The notes below the pieces were generated by a model that saw only the letters and a program-made list of their open reading frames with translations, made no database searches and was not told the origin of the DNA. The position numbers were made by a program, and so were the translations under genes. Shown here one piece after another: positions 53,906 through 61,052 of a stretch of 61,052 nt of DNA (positions are counted from its first letter, which is position 1; every line of letters begins with the position of its first letter). The stretch comes from Phaeoceros laevis. Taxonomy: Eukaryota > Anthocerotophyta > Anthocerotopsida > Notothyladales. The stretch spans positions 1 through 61,052 of the forward strand of contig JBNGIQ010009025.1 in assembly GCA_049999765.1 (NCBI GenBank). Reading direction: 5' to 3'.

Positions 53906-56391
53906 AAAAACTTCCGGGTTCAAAAAGACATAATGCCGGTAACTTTTTAGGACTATGGGATTTAGGCCTGACTCTAGGAGCCGGCTAAATTGCCAGTCGC
54001 AATTTAGAAGTTTAAGTTAGTAATTACAAGGGGTTAATATATGGTGTAGGATACATAGTTGGTATTATACATGTAAGCTTTAACCCTTACTACTAATGTA
54101 AGAACTATTTATATTAGATGAAAATAAGCCGTATTAATGTAAAAACCATATAGGGCTACTTTCTAGCCCTTTTGTAGTAACCCCTGGGCATGTTATTCCT
54201 CGGTTACGAGCTTGTGCGGCCAGCAGACACAATCATGGATGAAAAGGGCAAGAAGAAGCGTAAAGCTAAGAATGGGAAGGGCATGGGTGCAGGGGAAACA
54301 AGTGATCGAGGTACACTGTTTGCTCTTCCTGAATTTGTGCGCAAGACTCCTAAGCTTGTTGATACACAGAATTTCAGGAATGCATCTGAACGCAGAGATT
54401 TTGTCTCATCGGACCGCAAATTTTGTTGTAGGTTTTTTTTTTTTTAAATACTGGTTATGGTTTGGATTTACCAGCTTTTTCCCGGTTAGGTTTACAAGTT
54501 GTAGGAAATTTGACGAAAATGTTAAGAACTTACCGGCTAAGACTTTTTGATATTTTGAAATGACTTTTACTTGGGAGAACTACGGGATTTTTACCTTTTT
54601 AAAAAAAAGTTTTTGGTGAGCACTGCGACAAACTCAACTAGACAAACTCAACCAAGCAAAGCGCACATTTTTCTACTAAAGAATTCAGTTCATACAAAGA
54701 ACTTGGTAGATTTTGGTCTCTTTAAGTTACACAATTGCGTGGTACTAGGCTCCAATTTGAATTGTAACTACCCATTGTGCTCTTTCAAGCCCAACTTAAA
54801 TGTGCTGCAACTCTTGCGTAAGCAATAAGCTCTACACCTACCTCTAAATGCATAATTCCCTCCAATATCTCAAATTTCTGATCACTTGCGTTATACCTTG
54901 CACTTTGACCACGCTTTGGAGAAGATATCTGCGTTGAAGAAGACGTAGGCGTGTAAGTTCTTGTTGCTGTACAATTTCTTCATCAAGAGGGTGTCGTGTT
55001 CACACCGCGTATAGCTAGGTTAATGCTAATCAGGTTTGATGCTGGCCAGGTCCTTAGTAAATACAAGTTACTAGTTAAGTTACTAGTTAAGTTACTAGGG
55101 TTAATTATGAATTACTGTCATTTGCAACGTTGCTGGATGAGGCCCTAGCAGTCCTTCTCAATTTCACTCTCACTTCACATAGTTGTTTTTAGCCGCTCTT
55201 TATGTTGAGTTGCTTAAGTTAGCAAGCAGCCCTGTTGGTGCTGGAAATCTACTAGGATCAACAGCCTTTCTTTAAGCTTGCCATGAAGGTATGCTGCTGG
55301 CCAGCTGCTACATTTTGCTGGCCAAGGAGAGACAGCAGGTGGCTTTAGCGAGAGCAGACCATTAGGTAGGTAGTCTTTTTGCAAGTCTGGAGGTATAATG
55401 ACATGCCAATGCCCAGCTCTGAACAGTACCCGTCATCAGATAACACCCAAGTCAGGTTAAAGGCCATCTAGAAGGGTACAATGTTGAGTTTTTGTGCTTA
55501 CCCGATACATTTTTGCTGCACTTTCTTACACGTCATGGTGAATAGATAGAACATGTCCGTTGCTCAACCCTGCCAAGATGCCAGTGGTCAGCAATGTTTT
55601 AAGTCCTTTTAATTTTTTATCACTTGCTTAGCAAAAGCTACTAATCCACTAATCTATCCTCGCACTCAGCTTTGCTAAAGTCTGCCAATGGTCCACTAGA
55701 AACTCGAGCAAGGATCTCTCTTTGGCATTGATGAAGGGGAGAAGGAGGTTTGCACTTACCATGCAAATGTCTGCTCTGCTGAAATGGTGAAAAAATGGTG
55801 AAAGTGGTACCTTTCTACCGTTTTTATGCACCTGTGCGATAACCACATGTAGAAAAAATGTCTAAGTCATCAAGATTAGAGTTGCATAATGCATCTTGAT
55901 GCATGACAGATCAGAGGAAAGATTGATGCAACCAGTTTGCACTCAATCTGACCTTGACAGATCTCAAAGCAATGACAATAAAAGCCAAATTTTGGCTTCG
56001 TTCAAATAGCTATGATTCAGTGAAACACTTCTCGGTCTCGTGCTCGTATGCTGCTGGCCAGAAACATGACAAGGCTTTTACTCGTCATACGGGGACGGAG
56101 GAACCACTTCCTCTTCGACTACCTCTCTCCAACCTGGATCCAGACAAATGCTTCAACCAGTCAAGGGATATGCACCAGTCGGCTTGCATTTCACTTGACG
56201 GGACCCTGTCAAAGAGCAATGTCATACATACATTTTTTTCAGCTTCACACTCGTTGTCCAAACTTTCGAAATGCTGAAGTCTATCTATGTATCCCGGGAA
56301 CATGCTGCGTTGTCACTTGAAGGAGGTTTGGTCACCACCTTTCCTGTTCTTGTGTATGCAAAATCTGACGTTTCCGTCTGCAAAATGCCAG

Positions 56392-57150
56392 GATGAGACA
56401 CAACGGTTCGAAGAATTGTTGGAATTGGGATACCCAGGCTTTAAAGGGGCACCTGTTCCGTCTCCTGCTGTTCAAGCTATCATCGTGTCCATCGACAACC
56501 CAGAATTCCATCGAACGGTCATCGAACTGGACAAAGCTGTTGTTGAGAATATCACGCTGGATGGAACTCTTCCACTGCTCATCAATATTCTAGCACTTGA
56601 TGATTGGGTGAAGCTGGCCTACGCTTCAAAAGAAGATCCAGCGGGGGGACTTGCGAAACTGCACACTGTCCATGGCCTTTTGAATCAGGACATAGACGAT
56701 GACGAGCAGAATGCCCTCAAGGTGGACAAAATCAAAGAATCTATTGCTCACTACTTTGGCATGGTGGTCAGCTCGCATACTCCTGGAGCGTGCTTCAAGG
56801 AGGACGACGTCTTTGGCCATCCACTTGCAAGCCGGAAAAACCGAGACTCAGAAGGAACTCGGAAGATTTTGGAGAACAGCAAGAATGCTCAGATTGCACA
56901 AAAGCAAGCAATCCTGCACCAGCAGTGCCCTGTTCCTGTCACTCCATCACGAGATCTCGAATCGGAAGTTAGTAAGTGGAATCATAGGATTTGGTCCAAC
57001 TGTAACGTCAGTTTACTAGCACCGATTAGCATGCGTACTTGGCAATTGTTTGGATTGCTGTCTGAAGTAGAGATGGAAGAATGCAGGCAGATGGCCCTCT
57101 CGGGAAATCTAACGTTGGCTAATGCTGTCAGTATAGCAAATAGCACGTGA
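56392..57150 (+). CDS. Unrecognised protein, tandem copy 1
   Basis: An open frame runs from 56287 to TGA-ended 57150; homology to copy 2 begins at DETQRF right after a good acceptor (TGCCAG/GATGAG at 56392), so this is probably a downstream exon whose first exon lies upstream. It is acidic and helical: PVPSPAVQAIIVSIDN, PEFHRTVIELDKAVVEN, INILALDDWVKLAYASKEDPA, KLHTVHGLLNQDIDDDEQN, FGHPLASRKNRDSEGTRKIL. It carries no signal peptide or membrane segment and no domain I know. The last ~40 codons (after RDLESE) have no counterpart in copy 2 and may be intron read-through, since GTTAGTAAGT follows. A lineage-specific gene family is likely. Confidence 0.5.
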   Translation, partial: DETQRFEELLELGYPGFKGAPVPSPAVQAIIVSIDNPEFHRTVIELDKAVVENITLDGTLPLLINILALDDWVKLAYASKEDPAGGLAKLHTVHGLLNQDIDDDEQNALKVDKIKESIAHYFGMVVSSHTPGACFKEDDVFGHPLASRKNRDSEGTRKILENSKNAQIAQKQAILHQQCPVPVTPSRDLESEVSKWNHRIWSNCNVSLLAPISMRTWQLFGLLSEVEMEECRQMALSGNLTLANAVSIANST

Positions 57151-57400
57151 CGACCGTGACTGCAGGCATTAGAAATGACTGACATCTTTGCAAAATCTGC
57201 AAAAAATGCTTGGTTCTTTATGAAAAGTGCAAGTCTTTGTCTCAAGGCAAACTGTCCGAGGTCCTTGTCAGAAGACAAGGTCATCTGTACGTCTGTATGC
57301 CAAGCAAACAAACACGAAGTCTCACTTTGAAGGATGCTTGGTCGCTCCTTGCTTGAGGTTTTCTCAGACTGAACTTGGTTTGCCTTTGCACGATCTGCAG

Positions 57401-57982
57401 GATGAGGCCACTTGGAACAATGACCTGCATAAATGGAACTACCAGAGCTTGGTCGGAGGTGCAGTCCCATCCCCCGCCGTGCAAGTTGTGTTATGCTTGA
57501 TTGATTCTGCGGAATTTCACGAGACCGTGATGAAGCTTAACAAGGAAGCATTAGACAACTGCATGCCTGACGGGATGAAGCCCCAACTACTGGATACGCT
57601 AGCCCTTGATGTCTGGCTTAAGTTGGCAGCCACGTATGTCGAAGACCCTGCAAGCTGCATCACCAAACTGCACAAGGTGCACAGTCTACTAGATGACATT
57701 CTAGTAAATGACGACATGGTGACAGAGGATGCAGACGCCTTACGGGAAGTCATCTCCAAGGCACTTGGCTACGCAACAGTTGAAAAGGAAGATGCAGAAT
57801 GCTAATAGGAAGCCAGGCAGTTTGCACACCCCTTGATGAGCAAGAGCTTGCGAGAGTCGGAAGGTGCCAAGAAGATTCTGGAAAGCACTCGAGAGGCACA
57901 GAAGGCGGACAGTCAGGCATCTGCTCAAGAAGGATGCCCAATCCCTGAAGACGTAGGATCGATGTTTGCCAAGAGATTGTAG
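57401..57982 (+). pseudogene. Unrecognised protein, tandem copy 2
   Basis: Starts, like copy 1, just after an acceptor (CTGCAG/GATGAG) 1009 bases downstream of it. Shared blocks are VPSPAVQ, EFHxTV, LALDxWxKLA, EDPA and KLHxVHxLL. The frame reaches TAA-TAG at 57803-57808, then continues in the same frame with the homologous QFAHPLMSKSLRESEGAKKIL and GCPIPEDVGSMFAKRL to the stop at 57980-57982. Either the two adjacent stops disable it or a tiny intron removes them; no good donor/acceptor pair was seen. Function unknown. Confidence 0.45.
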
Positions 57983-58355
57983 AAAGAAGAAGTGATTGCT
58001 GTGAGGGCGGTGCGCCCTTTAAACATGTGCGCGGGCACCGGGTCGTCGGTGTCCTGTGACTTTGACATTTCAGTTAGGTCATGACGGTTGAGTCACGACC
58101 GTTGATATCTAACTAAATTAAATGTTATTTAATTTACGATCTTATTTATGATTATTATAACTACCGGATATTTTTACTCCCACTTAGGCATAAATAGATA
58201 GAGAATGCTTAAACTACTCGCAGGTTACCCAGGTTGCCGGTTGCCGGTGACGCCGAGTTAGGTTACGCCCAGCGGGCTAGGTCACGAGGAGGATTGTCTC
58301 CAGACTTTACTTCACGTTTTTTTTTTCCTCCGCCGTGAGCTGCTGAACTTGCGCT
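57983..58355 (+). other. Possible promoter region
   Basis: AT-rich sequence with GCATAAATAGATAG (58188-58201, TATA-like) precedes a GC-rich leader and a CT-rich tract (58317-58332) ahead of the ATG at 58356. It could be a promoter, or part of an unrecognised LTR beginning TGTGAGGG near 58000. Neither is demonstrated. Confidence 0.25.
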
Positions 58356-58622
58356 ATGGATGGACTTGAGCTGGATGCCGTGGTGTTGGTGCTGATTCTA
58401 GTAGTAGCGGCTTGTCTCTACTGTTGCAGGCGTCCATGCAAAGTTTGCACTGCCTTCAGGGACTTGTATTCACTGGAGGAAGGACTTGAACTTGCTCATC
58501 TGCGCTGGAGAGATACAAAAGGGATGCTGCGACTTGTTCCTGATGCGCCGTGGAGGCGCCTCCCAACTGCATGGATCAGCTCATGTTTGCAGGCAACGAC
58601 TTCACTGACGAGGGCCGGTTGA
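58356..58622 (+). CDS. Small putative membrane protein
   Basis: An 88-codon frame with MDGLELDAVVLVLILVVAAC: one hydrophobic segment of about 17 residues right after a short acidic start, then a Cys/Arg-rich cluster (CLYCCRRPCKVC). The pattern would suit a signal-anchor peptide. There is no homologue I recognise; it lies just beyond the end of the copia copy 2 and may be an accident. A longer spliced gene starting here is also possible. Confidence 0.3.
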   Translation: MDGLELDAVVLVLILVVAACLYCCRRPCKVCTAFRDLYSLEEGLELAHLRWRDTKGMLRLVPDAPWRRLPTAWISSCLQATTSLTRAG

Positions 58623-58851
58623 CCATCAAATACGGTAGGTTTCGCCTGTGGCTAGGATTCCTCCCACTGCATGCAAATTCCTTGTTGTTTTTCTGATTCA
58701 CATTGCTTGATGCAGAGTCCTGGTGGAAGTGTACCACCATCCAGCCCTTCAGGATGTTCAGGCCTGGGTGATGGCGCTGTCTGGTTCATTGGTTGTAGAT
58801 TGAAGAGTTCTGCGACAGTTTTGTTAGCATGCCCAAGTGGCAAGTGATGCT

Positions 58852-59460
58852 TCACGCATCCGGATCAGTTGTAAGACCCATAGCCCTAGAAACCTTCTCA
58901 TGTTTGTCTCTGGCTAAGGCTTTGGTGAGGAGGTCCACCACATTCTCATTTGTTGGCACATACTGCAGGTTGGCTTGTCCCTCTGCTATCACCTGACAAA
59001 TGAAATGTTGTTTTATTTCAATATGTTTCGTCCTTGAGTGCATCACTAGGTTCTGAGCAAGAGCAATTGCGGACTGGTTGTCGCTCAGAAGTAGGGTTGG
59101 AGCAGTTTGAGGCTGATCCAGAGATGCCAACAGCTCTCTTGCATGAATTATATCTTGAGCAGCTGTTGTTGTTGCAATGTATTCAGCCTCGGTGGATAAC
59201 AAGGCCACCACCTGCTATTTCTTACTGTGCCATCCAATGATTGTGGCATCAAACTCATCCTTTCCTAACATCAGACAATGAGCTGAGATTGACTTTCTGC
59301 TATCTGAATCAGATGCCCAATCGGCATCGCAGAAACATGTTAGTAACAGGTTTTGTGGTCTTTGTGTATAAAGTAGGCCAAGTCTTGGAGTGCCACCAAG
59401 ATAACCAAGTATCCTCTGAACGGCATGCCAATGAGCAGTGCCATAATTGGTCAGAAACTA
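58852..59460 (-). pseudogene. Copia copy 2 RNase H
   Basis: Reads FLTNYGTAHWHAVQRILGYL, LLTCFCDADWASDSDSRKS, WHSKK, a TAG at about 59215, then LLSTEAEYIATTTAAQDII, SDNQSAIALAQN, HFICQVIAEGQANLQYVP and LLTKALARDKHEK. The catalytic acids of RNase H are present. The stop in the HSKK*QVVAL segment and the loss of RT inactivate it. Confidence 0.88.
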
Positions 59461-60968
59461 TGAGGTGAGACTGAAACAGGCGTACTGGGGGACTGTCCCT
59501 GTGTGGCAGGTGGTGTTGCGACTAACTGAGGTGCTGCCACCTGAACTGGTGACTGTGCATTCATGTCTGTATCCTCAAAGTCATCGGAATGATTACTACT
59601 AGCTTGTGTACTTACAGGTGCTAGATGAGGAGGTGTAAGAAGCGGGAGCTCATTGAACAACACACTCCTTGCATGAGTAGTGGTTCTGGTGTCAGGGTCA
59701 TAGAGTTTATACCCCTTCATACCCTCGGTGTAGCCCACGAAGACATATTTGCGTGCCTTATAGTCCAACTTGACACGCTGATCTTCAGAGAGATGGGCAT
59801 ATGCAAGAGCCCCAAAGATCCGAAGATGGTTAATTATGGGCTTATGGGAAGTCCACCTCTCATAGGGGGTGGATCCTGTGAAAGCTTTAGTTGGCAGCCG
59901 ATTTTTGATATAGTTAGCTGTAGCAACAGCTTCTGCCCAGTACCCCCTGGACAAGCCAGAAACCTTCAGTAATGATTTCGCCGCTTGCTGCAGATGTTTG
60001 TTGCTAAGCTCAGCGAGTGGGTTCTGTGCAGATGTATAGGGAACGGTGAGCTGTCGAGAAATGCCAAGGGATCGACAGTAAGCTGAGAACTCATCAGAAC
60101 AATACTCGCCACCCCCATCTATATGTAAGGCTTTAACCAACTCTCCAGTTTGCCTTTGCGCAAACACAACATATTCCTGAAAACATCCTAACGTTTGATT
60201 TTTATTCTTGATGAAATAGGTGATTGTGTAACGACTCCAATCATCAACAAAGGAAAGGATATATTTAGCACCACCAAACGACGCAGTGGACATAGGACCA
60301 CACAGGTCCGAGTGCACCACTTTGAGCAACTTTGTGGCCCTAGTTGGGTTGGTGTCTTTATACGGTAGTCGTTGATGTTTGCCAAAAGCACAGGCTTCAC
60401 AGAATTGCTTCTCTGCAAACCTGAGTAAGAACTTCTCTCTGTAGAGTGTATTATCAGCTATCATTACTTTCATTTTATCAAAGTTTGCATGCCCAAGGCG
60501 GTAATGCCATAGAAGTGCCTGCTGATCCCTGACTGCCGCCTGAGACACCTGGACAGACGGAGGAGGAAGTCCAAACTTGGAGATAAAGTCAAGGGCATGA
60601 AAGTCGTTGACTGGATGACCTTTGGCAACTATCCTGGACTTGTATTGTGGGTCAGTAATGAGACAGTCCAAATCTACAAAAGATATGACTAGCCCATGCT
60701 GTTTTTGAAACTTGCTGACCGACACAAGGTTTTTGACCATTGTAGGTACATGGAGCACATCAAGAAGATTAACAGTACTCCTATTGGTCAGCAAGACCGG
60801 CACTGTGCCTACTCCCAAAACGTCCAGGCCTCTATCATCCCCCACAAGTACCTGTTGTCCAGGTGGCATTTTGGTATAATGCAAGAATGATTCCCGGTTA
60901 TGGCATATGTGTGCTGATGCACACGAATCAAGGTACCACACATCATCTACTTGGGTTGTTGCAACCAT
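59451..60968 (-). pseudogene. Copia copy 2 protease and integrase
   Basis: An uninterrupted 505-codon frame, unlike copy 1. It shows the protease motif YLDSCASAHIC (usual DSGAS reads DSCAS here), gag-pre-integrase WHYRLGHANFDKM..FCEACAFGKHQRLPY, integrase acids in VHSDLCGPM, LHIDGGGEYCS (usual SDNGGEY reads IDGGGEY) and NPLAELSNKHLQ. The C-terminal segment KARKYVFVGYTEGMKGYKLYDP leads to a Ser/Pro-rich linker that joins the RNase H region at the deletion. Integrase acids are kept, but the protease Gly-to-Cys change and the missing RT make the copy defective. Confidence 0.9.
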
Positions 60969-61052
60969 GCATACGGCAAGAATAACATTCTTCCTTTGAA
61001 CCAGGTTGCTTTCTGCTGGAGGTGCAACCCGACGAGGCTCGTTGGCCTTCTT

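Larger units (their letters stand above)
53209..56286. other. Intergenic region, 3 kb, no confident gene
   Basis: Holds the MON2 3' flank, a gap, AT-rich DNA with scattered CCGGTT/CCGGCT words (53840-54540), a short basic frame at 54235-54444 (MDEKGKKKRKAKNGKG..) with no recognised family, a triplicated TTACTAGTTAAG (about 55068-55095), and weak frames at 55954-56277 that might be a 5' exon of the downstream gene. Confidence 0.4.
58650..61052 (-). mobile_element. Second Ty1/copia copy, internally deleted, runs off window
   Basis: Same family as the element at 13403-19388 by protein sequence of integrase and RNase H. Running right to left: protease-integrase (to 59451), then directly the connection/RNase H region (59450-58852), then about 200 bases of 3' untranslated sequence sharing TGCAGTGGGAGGAAT with copy 1. 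RT is missing. No polypurine tract or LTR is seen on the left, and the 5' end lies outside the window. Confidence 0.88.

Noticed and set aside
1-61052. CRISPR arrays, bacterial operons or rRNA genes
   Set aside because: No regularly spaced repeats with unique spacers, no ribosome-binding-site gene runs and no rRNA-like sequence; the genes are spliced and eukaryotic.

Overview
The window is nuclear DNA of a plant-lineage eukaryote. It has spliced host genes with plant-type homologues (an ENTH-domain epsin, a full-length MON2, remnants of VPS41, GH127 and a nitrate-reductase-type reductase), GT-AG introns of roughly 70-300 bases, and dense copia, gypsy, PIF/Harbinger and SINE-like repeats. A streptophyte (charophyte) alga or early land plant fits best; the species cannot be fixed from the sequence. 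Eight assembly gaps of 100 N each interrupt it.

Layout. 1-12.7 kb: repeat-rich DNA with a minus-strand tRNA-derived SINE, a decayed Myb/SANT-like gene, a degenerate D-D-D type transposase-like gene (about 4.9-7.8 kb, plus) and a frameshifted unknown AT-hook-like gene (9.2-11.6 kb, minus). 12.7-20 kb: a PIF/Harbinger transposase gene (minus) split by a copia retrotransposon (13403-19388, minus) with a 5-bp target duplication. 20.9-26.3 kb: a complete 12-exon epsin gene (minus, 724 codons). 27.2-33.0 kb: a solo LTR and a 5'-truncated Ty3/gypsy element (minus) of unusual architecture: a DNMT3/DRM-like cytosine-5 DNA methyltransferase, then reverse transcriptase/RNase H, integrase and a C-terminal PHD finger. 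33.0-38.7 kb: fragments of unrelated host genes (GH127, nitrate-reductase/b5-reductase C-terminus, VPS41) among tandem-duplicated repeats and a CATCC satellite. 38.7-42.9 kb: intergenic DNA with a piggyBac-like MITE. 42.9-53.2 kb: an intact MON2 gene (plus, 42 exons, 1764 codons) with an extra duplicated exon. 56.3-58.0 kb: two tandem copies of an unrecognised gene. 58.6-61.05 kb: a second copia copy (minus) that has lost its reverse transcriptase and runs off the window edge.

How it fits together. The intact host genes act in endomembrane traffic: epsin in clathrin-coat/cargo adaptor function, MON2 in Golgi/endosome trafficking; VPS41 (HOPS) survives only as a broken fragment. Most of the rest is retrotransposon biology. 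The main discovery candidate is the gypsy element, which carries both a writer of DNA methylation and a predicted histone-H3-tail reader, so it may influence its own chromatin state or integration site. This copy is dead (several frameshifts, RT box YIGD instead of YxDD, no 5' LTR in view), but its methyltransferase frame is uninterrupted and a solo LTR of the family with its own target duplication lies nearby.
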